The notes below the pieces were generated by a model, which was not told where the DNA came from, searched no databases, and saw only the letters and a list, made by a program, of their open reading frames with translations. From assembly GCA_000934385.1 (NCBI GenBank), contig KN880763.1, positions 1 through 22,809 of the forward strand: DNA of 22,809 nt, written 5' to 3'. Positions 1 to 8,407 of this stretch are shown piece by piece. Every line of letters begins with the position of its first letter. Within the stretch, counting starts at the first letter, position 1. Source of the DNA: Cylindrobasidium torrendii FP15055 ss-10 (taxonomy: Eukaryota; Basidiomycota; Agaricomycetes; Agaricales; Physalacriaceae). The translations under genes were made by a program, and so were the position numbers.

Positions 1-378
1 TCATGCACCGTCTCAATATTTTCCTGTCCCACTTTGGCCACTCTGGCTGGGTGGGCCTTTTTTCATGTCAGAAGTCGGTCCTAACCCTAACCTTAAGGAG
101 ATGAGGCCGCTGTGCGCGGCGCGTACTGATACTTTGTTAACTTAGTACACTTGTTTGTACCAGGTTTGTACCTCTATCACAAGCAAAGAATAAATTTGGT
201 CTATCTTCTCCATATCACGTCCAAGCGGCAGACTGAAAGTATTCCATCACGTTCGGCGCGTCGAGCTTCACAGAGTCGTAGTCGGACGCGTTGAAAAGAT
301 CCGATCGTGTAAAGAGGCCGACATCATTGAGGTCCGAACCCCGTGGGGAGACCGCCTGACGGTGTACTCTTGACCACC
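1..378. other. 5' flank of the E2 gene, no gene seen
   Basis: No convincing coding segment is seen in this stretch. It holds the presumed promoter and 5' leader of the plus-strand E2 gene that starts at 379. Bases 80-94 carry two CCCTAA-like hexamers, too few to be a telomere tract. The E2 reading frame is open upstream to 343, but no in-frame ATG lies there, so this part is taken as leader. Confidence 0.6.
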
Positions 379-1950
379 ATGCTGTCTCGACGCCTGCTCG
401 TCCGACGACCGCTTCGAGTATCACGCTTCCACACCTCGTCGTCGCTATGGAAGTCTCTGCGCACGTTCAAGCTCGCCGACATCGGGGAGGGTATCACAGA
501 ATGCGAGGTCATCAAATGGTGCGTGTCTATGGTCCGCCCGATATACCTACTAAACCCTCACCTTTATAAAAGGTCGGTGGCCTTGAATTCAACGGTCGAA
601 GCGTTCGACCCTCTGTGCGAAGTTCAAAGCGACAAAGCCAGTGTTGAAATCACGAGTCCATTCGATGGCATTGTCACCAAACTCTTGGTTCAAGAAGGCG
701 AGGTTGCGAAAGTCGGCAGTGGACTCTGTGTTATTGAAGTTGACGAAGACGATGCTTCCGAAGAGTCTGAAGCGGCCCCGGCGTTTGAACATGCACCAGA
801 TCCCACGTCTTCATCTATACTGTCGACCATTCCTCGCCGCCATCATCCTTTGGATCCGAACCAGCCACCCACAGCCAAGTCCTCTCTCACCGATGTTCTC
901 GCGACACCCTCTGTTCGCCATTATGCGCGCCAACAGGGCGTCGACATTGCCCAATGCTTCCCTGGAGCAGGACGCGATGGACGTGTCGAGAAGTCAGATG
1001 TCGACCAATTCAAGTTAAGCAGTAGCGCGCCAAAGACATCCATCACCCCGGAAAACGTGGTCTCTGGAGAGGACCAAATTGTGGAGTTGGGTCGAACACG
1101 TCAAGGAATGTGGAAAGCAATGGTGAAGGTAAGCTGGACAACCCTAATATTCATTATCCTCACGCTCACTCACGTCCAGAGTCTAGAAATTCCGCATTTC
1201 GGATACTCTACGACGTTGGACATAACTGCACTCCATGACCTCCTTCCCACGCTGAACGAGCATATACCTGAACACTACCGAGCTGCACCAACATTGCCTC
1301 CAGCGCCTCTGGCTGTTGACCCGTCGTCGGTGTGCCCAGCGCCTAACAAAGGCTACTATGTCCCCCTAGAACAATCTCTGACACGCTTGACGTACCTTCC
1401 TATACTGCTGAAGATGCTGTCCAAGTCCATGATTGAGTGGCCACTCTTTCGTTCGTCCATCACCGCCTCTGGCAGCGACAAGGCTTCCATGACCGTCCGG
1501 CCGCACGCGGACATTAACATTGCGCTGTCGACGCCTACGGGGCTGTACACACCAACGCTTCAAGCTGTGGACACGCAGACGGTGTACGGCTTGGCGTCTG
1601 AGCTCAAGCGAGTCTCTCACCTGGGAAGACAAGTCCCGAGCAAATTGACGATGAACGAGATGCCGAGGCGCGGCGGTACACTGACCGTATCCAATGTCGG
1701 TGCCATCGGTGCCGGGGATTTTGCGTCGCCTGTGCTTGTGCCGGGTGGGGGCGTAGCCATTGTTGCGCTGGGAAGAGCAAAGTGGGTGTGGGACGTGGAT
1801 AGGAATCCCCAGGGTGAGAGGAGGCTGAAGCTTGGGGTGAGTTGGAGTGGGGATCATAGAGTGATTGAGGGTGCAGAGCTTGCAGCGTTCGTCGAATGCT
1901 GGAGGGGATATGTTGAGAATCCGACGCGTTTAATCGCGGATAGCGTATAA
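379..1950 (+). CDS. Mitochondrial branched-chain 2-oxoacid dehydrogenase E2 (lipoamide acyltransferase)
   Basis: E2 core of the branched-chain 2-oxoacid dehydrogenase complex, moving acyl groups from lipoamide to CoA in the mitochondrial matrix. Model: exons 379-518, 573-1128 and 1180-1950, giving 488 aa. Both introns (54 and 51 bp, GT-AG) are multiples of three without stops, so the unspliced frame stays open; splicing restores the family sequence (KWSV..., then MVKSLEIPHFGYS). Residues 1-21 are Arg-rich without acids, like a matrix presequence. The lipoyl domain (about 28-103) has DIGEGITE and the lipoylated Lys68 in VQSDKASVEI, typical of BCKDH-E2. The E3-binding domain is about 156-193 (ATPSVRHYARQQGVDI). 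The catalytic domain ends with GDHRVIEGAE, His458 being the catalytic His; family members usually have Asp where this has Glu462. The ATG at 379 gives the presequence. Confidence 0.93.
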   Translation: MLSRRLLVRRPLRVSRFHTSSSLWKSLRTFKLADIGEGITECEVIKWCVSMVRPIYLLNPHLYKRSVALNSTVEAFDPLCEVQSDKASVEITSPFDGIVTKLLVQEGEVAKVGSGLCVIEVDEDDASEESEAAPAFEHAPDPTSSSILSTIPRRHHPLDPNQPPTAKSSLTDVLATPSVRHYARQQGVDIAQCFPGAGRDGRVEKSDVDQFKLSSSAPKTSITPENVVSGEDQIVELGRTRQGMWKAMVKVSWTTLIFIILTLTHVQSLEIPHFGYSTTLDITALHDLLPTLNEHIPEHYRAAPTLPPAPLAVDPSSVCPAPNKGYYVPLEQSLTRLTYLPILLKMLSKSMIEWPLFRSSITASGSDKASMTVRPHADINIALSTPTGLYTPTLQAVDTQTVYGLASELKRVSHLGRQVPSKLTMNEMPRRGGTLTVSNVGAIGAGDFASPVLVPGGGVAIVALGRAKWVWDVDRNPQGERRLKLGVSWSGDHRVIEGAELAAFVECWRGYVENPTRLIADSV

Positions 1951-3210
1951 TTCCTCAAGTTAAGTATGAGCTGGACAATCTATTCTTCATGGTTGATTTG
2001 GCTCAGGACGAGTCTTCATAGAGGAATCATTGCGAGTAAGTAGGTCGGCTCGTTGAGGAAACGGGGGCTTGAAGAGCTGAATGGCGTGAAGAGTAATCCC
2101 AGCGAGGCCATGATGGGACATCGGTGTTTACATCCTTAACCTGCACAGTGGGATGAGCTGGACGATAGCATAAACTTTCCGTGCCGGCGATTGTGATATT
2201 AAAAACAATGTAGATCGGCAACTGCCGAAGCACTTGCCAGCTGACCAACCCCAAATTCTATGTTTGCTCTCAACCGCCAAGCTGTGCTTCATCTCTGTGT
2301 TCCTTCATTCTTTACACTGCAGTCAGAGTTCCTACGCTCCATTGTCCTTCGTCATCGTTACGAACCTTGTTCTGGGACCCCTTGCAATATGGCTCTGTGC
2401 CAGCAGGCTCCACACCAGCCGTCCTGAAGAGAGTTAAGAAAGAGATCAGGCGCCACATCGGGATCACGGACCGCAAAAACACCGAACACCACGACGAGCA
2501 GGACCGATTAGGAAATGGAAAACGCACTAGATACGGCCCGGACACTGTCAATTTTGCGCCCAAAGGGCTTATCTAAGAACGTCTGCAGAACTAGAAATAG
2601 ATCAGGGGCCAAATACTTTTCAAAATACCTCTAAAAGACTGCGAAATAAATTTTCCAAAGCTAAATTAACACACTCACTCTCCAGACCGGTTTTGGCATG
2701 GGCAAAACATTTGATAATGCGCTCAACAGTGTGCGTTTTGAAAAGATGTTCCCTCCGAGATAAGCAACGATTAGCGAGGTCCGAAACACCTCCAAAAACT
2801 GACACTTTCAACAGCGTGTTCAGCTCGTGTTAGCCGTTTGTATCTCCAAATAAAACACATGAACAATTGCAAGTTTCATGATGTTGTTGCTGGTGGAAAG
2901 ATGCAAGCAAAACCTTGACTTTGCCTGGTAAATCCGGCGCCTTTTGAAGACAAATTCATAATCTTTTCCACTCTTCAAAACTAGCTTCGATCCGGACGTC
3001 CGCCCTCAGGATACGGACGTATACTGACCCCGATATCTCGTGCCGGCCGCCGGATCCATCGCGGCAGATGCCGAATTCATCGTGCCGGGCGGCCGAATGC
3101 AACAGCAATCCAGCAACAATGTCGGCGGGTTCAAGCGCCGGGCACGGTTCTCAAGGTCAGATTTCAAGATTTTCCTTATGCCGTCCTCGTCTCCCTCCAT
3201 TGTCCTCTGC
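1951..3210. other. Intergenic stretch, no confident gene
   Basis: About 1.26 kb after the E2 stop codon. The only segment with protein-like composition is a short plus-strand frame at 2367-2576, rich in Lys, Arg, Asp and Glu, ending FAPKGLI; it has no ATG of its own and no recognised domain. Bases 2580-2990 are AT-richer and show nothing coding. The E2 3' UTR is expected in the first 100-200 bases. No RNA gene was found. Confidence 0.5.
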
Positions 3211-3422
3211 CTAGTATTTCTCCATACTAGGATTATCTCTCCAAAGTCCATCCTGCCACCGCATCTTACCAATGAAAATACCCATACGCTCACTTTGCCG
3301 CGTACAAGGAATTGAATATAATTATGTAACGCAATTTATGAACAAGATAACGGGACGTACACAAGATATCAGAGGCGTAGCAAGATGAAAACAGCAAAAA
3401 AAACAGGCAGAACGCAACTTAC

Positions 3423-3885
3423 GCCTCATCAAGCCACCACCCATTGACCTCCAGGGGTCCAAAAGGGTCTATAATGTGTGTATTACGCCGCGGGTTGGGG
3501 TCCCTCCAGGTAATGTGGCCGTTTCGCCCGTCTGTGTAGTAATGGCCGGTGGTACGGCACGTATTGTTGACGTCGTACACTTTGACCGTCCAGTGACCAC
3601 CGTCTCCATGAGGCAAGCAGCTGCGCCAAGATCAGAGGATGCCATGGTCCTACAGTTGAGGCTTACTTACACTGCGATGGCGTGGCTAGCATCCCAGTCG
3701 CACCCCGAGAACCAGTTCAAAAAGTCGACTTCGAGCTCGTCGAACATGGAGGTCGCAGACGGATAGCGCGCAACGCGCGCATTGAGCAAATACCTCGCAT
3801 AAGCGCGTCGCGCTGTAGTGAGTGCACCCAGCACGCCTCTCACTGGTCCCCGCGGCGTCGTTTTGCGAAGATTTGCGCAGGACAT
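3423..3885 (-). CDS. Hypothetical protein, partial model (two exons)
   Basis: Two minus-strand exons join in phase: 3885-3671 and 3620-3423, split by a 50-bp GTAAGT...GCAG intron. Together they encode about 137 residues. The N-terminus (ATG at 3885) is rich in Arg and Ala with hardly any acidic residues up to residue 47, so a mitochondrial presequence is possible but unproven. The second exon is rich in His, Trp, Asn and Gly (HGDGGHWTVKVYDVNN, then HYYTDGRNGHITWRDPNP), like a compact secreted or enzyme-like fold, but I do not recognise a family. A GTAAGT donor follows at 3422, so a further exon must exist; acceptors near 3293 or 3210 both keep the phase and give different C-termini. The frame is also open upstream to about 4035, so the start may lie further out. 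Both exons being in phase argues for a real gene. Confidence 0.5.
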
Positions 3886-4080
3886 TGAATGTGAATGAAT
3901 GCTAAAGACTCCCAGTGTAAGCCCTCGATACGGAAGTACTGGTATAGGACGCACTATTGGGAAGTGGATTGATGAAGATTCACTGGCTTGCTTGCGTCGG
4001 AAAAGAGGGTAGGGGAGTCGAAGTATCTGGAGCAAAATGAAGACGCTGAGAATGCAATACCAATTGGAGTAGACAAGCGC

Positions 4081-4551
4081 TTACCCCTCACCAGAACAGA
4101 CCTTTCCCCCGGTACGTCCCACTTGTGCGCGGCTGGATAAGAGAACACAGTCTAGGGGATGGATTTGAGAACGACCAGAGAACAGGAAATCGGCAACGCA
4201 CCTCCTCGCCTCCCCTTGCAACTCGACAGCTCCCCTAGAGAGCTCGATGAGGGCCTGTGCAGTCCTGCCCAAACTGGCGCGCTGTACCAGAAGACCCGTC
4301 CCAGATGTGCGATTCGCGGGACCGTATTGCCGAGCATGTCCCCTCGTCCTGAGGTGTCGTCCGTCGAGTGTTTCTGAGGGATCGTTGCCGGACGCAGTGG
4401 CTGCAGAAACCAACCGTCGCGTTCTCCGTGACAGTCTGCGTGACAGACACGACGTCGCCAAGCAGGACACTGCTTGCAAAGTCGTCAGACTCAGTCCTAG
4501 CCTTGTGAGTACACCGTCCTGGCCGACGAGTCCCACAGGATTCTGGGACAC
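4081..4551 (-). other. Arg/Ser/Leu-rich open frame, doubtful
   Basis: A 156-codon minus-strand frame with no recognised domain and low information content (SCLSRRLSRRTRRLVS). A helix-like stretch (LGRTAQALIELSRGAVELQ) at about 4215-4290 looks more like protein, and a GTGCGT donor with a CCCCTAG acceptor follows it at about 4205-4155, but no joined model held its phase into the gene at 3423-3885. It could be a 5' part of that gene, a decayed copy of something else, or chance. Confidence 0.2.
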
Positions 4552-4693
4552 ACGAATTCCATCAGGGATGTATATGGTCCTGTAGATCGATCAGTCCATG
4601 GGCTAGGCGCAGCGATGTACCGCAGCCACCACTCCGGAACCGTCGCCAGTAAGCAAGGCAGAGTACCGGCGAAGTGTCTCTTCCCCTTTGCTT

Positions 4694-4939
4694 ATGGCAG
4701 CGTCTCCACCTATTGAGGCTTATCAGGAATTATCCAACTTCCTGAAATAGTTAGAAATACATAGTCGACACGGTGAACAATCCAAGGAAGGCGCAAAGAA
4801 AAAGGTTGATGAGGTCTCGCAGGCCATCCGTAGATACCTTGTGCATTGCCCGCACATCGGTCCATATTCTCGCGGGCCGCATACTGACGACCGAACTGCA
4901 GTTTTCCTGTGGAATGGGTCAGAAAACTGACCTAATCAA
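4694..4939 (+). pseudogene. Short ORF remnant with one in-frame stop
   Basis: From the ATG at 4694 one plus-strand frame runs 82 codons with a single TAG at codon 19. Before the stop it reads MAASPPIEAYQELSNFLK; after it comes a charged helix-like part and then HCPHIGPYSRGPHTDDRTAV, ending at TGA (4937-4939). The composition is protein-like on both sides of the stop, which suggests a decayed exon. No short intron removing the TAG was convincing. No family is recognised. Confidence 0.3.
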
Positions 4940-5366
4940 AGACGATCCTCGCACTGGCAACGCCGCTGCCTCATAGACATTCACCGCATCCTCCATCAGG
5001 ACATCCACCTCCCTACACCTCCGCAATATACACCCTAATCAACGCAGTGCAACGTATAATTCAAGTGGTTCCAATGAGCCAAACCGGCGGGACTAGATCG
5101 TGAAGTTAGTAAGAAGGTGCATGGGTGGTGTAAAGTGGAACGGGCAGCGTCAAAAATCGCTACCAGACCTTGAATTGCACATTCGACGCCTGTAAACCCA
5201 TACCAGCATTCTGATGGGGAAGGATATCACTACCAGTTACTTCACTCACCCGATGAGTACGTGCCCGCGAGTTGTTCGTGTCCTACAAACGTGCGAAGGA
5301 CTTGGCAGCTTTCCATCTGCGGACGCGACGAAGGGGCAGGGCAACAGCGATGAAATACATAGTAGT
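4940..5366. other. Intergenic stretch, nothing recognised
   Basis: Stop codons are frequent in all frames. A plus-strand frame running through 5272-5400 is Arg-rich and overlaps the 3' end of the minus-strand gene that ends at 5367; it is taken as chance. No repeat, RNA gene or transposon end was seen. Confidence 0.5.
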
Positions 5367-6785
5367 TTACAACACAAGACTATGCAACTCTGGTAACGCA
5401 TGCGGAACGACTGGAGCTCGTGTGAAAGCCTCCACAAAATTCCTCCCAAACTTGAACGCGATAGAGGCGCCTCCACCCACAGATACAGCACGCGGCGCCT
5501 CCATTGACGAAGCCATCGAAGCCTGGACCGACTCCCTCTTCATCGAATCCACTCATCGAATCCACGGCGGTGATGCTATCAGCCTCGGGAGCAACTCGTC
5601 CGAGAGTCCATGTCTCCATCAGTTCCCACAGCGCCAGCCAAGTATCAACGCGTACTCGAAGGTCCGGAAACTCGAATCAAAGCCGCCGATGACTGAATCT
5701 TGGGGCCAGCAACGACTCTCCCAGCGAGGAAAGTGGCCGAAAATGCGCTGCTGCCGTTCCTCCCAACTGGACGCCGCGAGCTCTTCTGGAGCCGCGTAGA
5801 GAGTATCTCCAAACGTGGCAGAGAAACCGAACGCAGTCTCGTTTGCGAGCGAATAGCGCTGCTTATCGAGGGAAAGCAGGTCGTACCGAAAGTTTGCCTC
5901 GCACGGTTCCCATGCAAGCTCAATGCGTACGCGGCGAGTAATCGTCTCTACCGGCCTACCCGCCAAACAGGCTGTTCCTTCTGGACGTCGTTGAGGTCGA
6001 TGTTGTGCTAAACATTCCGGTAAGACACTATTTTACCCAACCACACAAACTCACGATGTTGAGTAGCTCGTGTAGTGCGTCCTCAAGTACTTTCTGCCCA
6101 GCTTCCCACTTCCTCAACCCCGCTTGTTCGTCGCACTTGGTCCCTTCAGGACGCCCCTTCCCATGGCCATACACCATTCTATGGCGATCAGAGGCAGAAC
6201 GTACTTGAGCAGGAGGTCCAACCTCAGGATCAAGAGTTCATGAACAACGAGGAATGTGTTGATGAACGCCGTGTCAATGGTCGCCAGGTGTTCTGGAACT
6301 GGAAGAGCATAGCCGGTGCCTTCTTTGGGCGGGAGCTTGGCAAAGTAGCGCGTCGAGAGACGAAGCCCTGCCTCTTTCCAAACCATCACCATGCGTGGCA
6401 TACGGTTCACATTGAAGTCGAGGAACTTGTTGTGGTCGGCAGCACCGTCTCTGCGCTCCCTCCTGCGAAATTGTGCTTGCGGTGCATACGGTATTTGGGG
6501 CCGTGAGTTTGCCGGAGCCGACCTCGCGATAGTGAAAGGGCCGCTGGAGGTACCCGCACTAGGATCGTCATCTGAGGCAGCCCGTCCAGACTCGAGGGCA
6601 GATCTCCCGGGCTCTTCCCAAGCTCCTTCTTTGTCCTCCAACGCTTCGAAGACCACATCCATGGGTTCAAACGACAAGGGTGCGAACGTTCGCCGCGCCT
6701 GGTCGACTCGGTTGTTTTGCAGAGAACCAAGGTACTCTTCATGAGCAAATTTTCTGTGGAACTCCATCCCGCTGTGGGAGGCCAT
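5367..6785 (-). CDS. Hypothetical multi-exon protein (about 390-400 aa)
   Basis: A coherent minus-strand gene of unknown function. The ATG at 6785 opens exon 6785-6173; then 6122-6055, 6007-5960 and an exon from 5918 all join in phase across GT-AG introns of 50, 47 and 41 bp. Without more splicing the frame stops at 5619 (342 aa). A better C-terminus continues through an exon starting with ...RVDTWLALWELMETW and, after another 43-bp intron, ends at TAA 5367. The N-terminal 100 residues are acidic and Ser/Pro-rich. A Leu-rich helix pair (FLVVHELLILRLDLLLKYVL) at about residues 180-205 could be membrane or buried. The rest is Trp/Leu/Glu-rich helical. No family is recognised. The chain of phase-correct introns argues that it is real and not badly decayed. 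The last two introns are less certain than the first three, and have alternatives. Confidence 0.6.
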
Positions 6786-6888
6786 TGTTCTGAGAATTCA
6801 ACAGTTGAATAAAGGTTAGTGAGGCAAAAAATTTGCCATAAGGATGTCGTATGGGTAGGGATACGGCCTCGACGACCGGCGCGTGGAG

Positions 6889-7184
6889 TTAAGAGAGGAA
6901 GGGAGGAGGGGATTCGCAAAGGTCGAGCTCACCGATGTATGCCAGTGGCTCTCCAGATGCAGGTCCGTCCGTGCCAAAGGCTCCCAACCAGGCGGTGCAG
7001 AGACCAACCGAATCGAGGCGGTGGATACAGTACCAGAAATCTTGTGCTTGCCCGGGATCCGTTGGTCTTGATTGTCCGAACGCATGAGCCATGTTTTGCT
7101 CCCCGCGATGCATTCCAGAAGTGGTCCGTAGGTTGAGCGAATTGAAAAGAGAGGAGCAAAGCGGATCCTAGCATGGCGCATCAT
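6889..7184 (-). other. Possible 5' exon or remnant upstream of the 5367-6785 gene
   Basis: One minus-strand frame in 7113-6889 looks protein-like (FWYCIHRLDSVGLCTAWLG) and ends at a GTGAGC donor near 6930. The matching acceptor is a CTCAG just before the ATG at 6785. The phase does not fit: this frame leaves one base while the downstream frame needs two. It could be a 5' exon with a small error, a separate decayed gene, or leader sequence. Confidence 0.25.
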
Positions 7185-7785
7185 GGTGACGGTGAGAAAG
7201 AATGAGCGGCAGCCGCCATCAGCGAACCAGGTTCCAGTATATTTGCGCGTGCTGGAGACCGCCGTTCGGCCCGAGATCCGTGCTGGATGCTCTTGGAGCC
7301 AGTAGCGTTAAGCAGACGCTAGGAACCAATTGCTGACTGCCGCCGGCATGATGCCTTCGCGTGCCACGTGCGCGATCCTAGCCCAAACTCTCCTCTTCTC
7401 TTCTCCGCATCTTCTCATCAGCGACAGCCTGTCATCAGCGACAACCTGGCACAGCCAATGCGATGGCTGCTGCTCACACTTCCATAACTCGCGGTGCCCT
7501 GCTTGTCTAGAGAGACTGTTTTGCATGGACTACATCAACGTTCGAGTTCTGAGGTTGAGGATGAACGTTAGACGTTTACGGTTAGACTCCAGGTGCGCAA
7601 ATGCCTCTGCAACTCGCGGAATTCAGTCTGACTGCCTCACACCCATGAATGTCCTATCCAACCGTTTGAAATGCGCTATGTCCTGCTACGAATTTCCAAG
7701 CAACTCCGCATCCTAGGTTCCCGGACAATGTTCTCTGCGGCCGGGACCTCCTTGTTCATTCTTCCACAGAGCATCCATCCAACCT
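7185..7785. other. Intergenic stretch, nothing recognised
   Basis: Several weak frames overlap on both strands and none has a recognised motif or clear splice signals. A near-repeat of TCATCAGCGACA occurs at about 7416-7442. The segment may contain the promoter of the minus-strand gene to its left. Confidence 0.4.
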
Positions 7786-8154
7786 ATGCAATATTTTATC
7801 CCCGCTCCTGCTCAATGGTACCAACAACCCTATCCTCCCTCATCAAGAATAGAGGTCCGCGGCACCTGACCGCTGGACCCCGCGGACGAAGCATTCGCGA
7901 GCGACGGCGTTGCTACCCAGCGGACCAACGGACACCCTGGCCGCCTCTCCCTTGTCATCAACGAGCTCAAGCGCCCGAGTGCACATCGAGGAGGGCTGCC
8001 AGTGCAAGACTACGCTTTGAACGGCGTCCCCCAGCCTAGCGGTCGTCAGATCTGGCCGCCGACGTCGGCTTGGCCTCCCTTCTTGTCAAGGGAAGACAAT
8101 GGATCACCTGAAGGCTGTACTGGAGGATCCCTACCCAGATGGCGAGCTGGTTGA
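7786..8154 (+). pseudogene. Proline-rich ORF remnant running into the inverted repeat
   Basis: From the ATG at 7786 one plus-strand frame runs 122 codons with a single in-frame TGA at codon 28. It opens with a Pro/Gln/Tyr-rich stretch (MQYFIPAPAQWYQQPYPPSS), similar in style to many low-complexity N-termini of basidiomycete proteins, and later reads QIWPPTSAWPPFLSREDN inside the 95-bp repeat. A GT...CCAG intron covering the TGA is conceivable (starting after GAG near 7854) but not convincing. No family is recognised. The second repeat copy at the right end encodes the same Trp/Pro motif. Confidence 0.3.
8045..8139 (+). repeat. Left arm of a perfect 95-bp inverted repeat
   Basis: Bases 8045-8139 are identical over all 95 positions to the reverse complement of 22715-22809. 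The inner boundary is sharp: inside it the arms differ at once. The outer boundary cannot be seen because the right arm reaches the window edge. The repeat contains an ATG (8099) opening MDHLKAVLEDPYPD in both copies. It may be a terminal inverted repeat of a 14.8-kb element, or two inverted copies of a dispersed sequence. Confidence 0.95.
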
Positions 8155-8203
8155 GTCCCTCAACAGGTACGTCTTGTTCTCGTTATTCAAGCCGAAATCC
8201 TGA
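8099..8203 (+). other. Short ORF starting in the repeat (MDHLKAVLEDPYPD...)
   Basis: A 34-codon frame whose first 13 codons lie wholly inside the 95-bp repeat and recur at the right end of the window. After the repeat it reads GELVESLNR and meets a GTACGT donor at 8166, so it may be a first exon. No downstream exon could be placed before the CACTA element begins at about 8330. Function unknown. Confidence 0.3.
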
Positions 8204-8407
8204 CGTTGTACATATGCTCATTGTCAATCCAACGGACCTTACGGGTCTGCAACTCGCATGTGCGCTCTGGTGTTACGCGCCTGATGTAGAGTTGAATATG
8301 GGAATTCTCTCGTACAGTGGTCGTACAATCACTATATTCTCTACATCCTCTGTCTAGCATAGTAATTCTTGACAATATCGGTCTGTTCGGGAATGGGAGG
8401 TGCAGAA

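Noticed and set aside
80..94. Telomere-like CCCTAA hexamers
   Set aside because: Only two units; too short for a telomere or an interstitial telomeric tract.
343..378. Upstream extension of the E2 protein
   Set aside because: The frame is open but begins with GTG and lacks an ATG; the ATG at 379 gives a good mitochondrial presequence.
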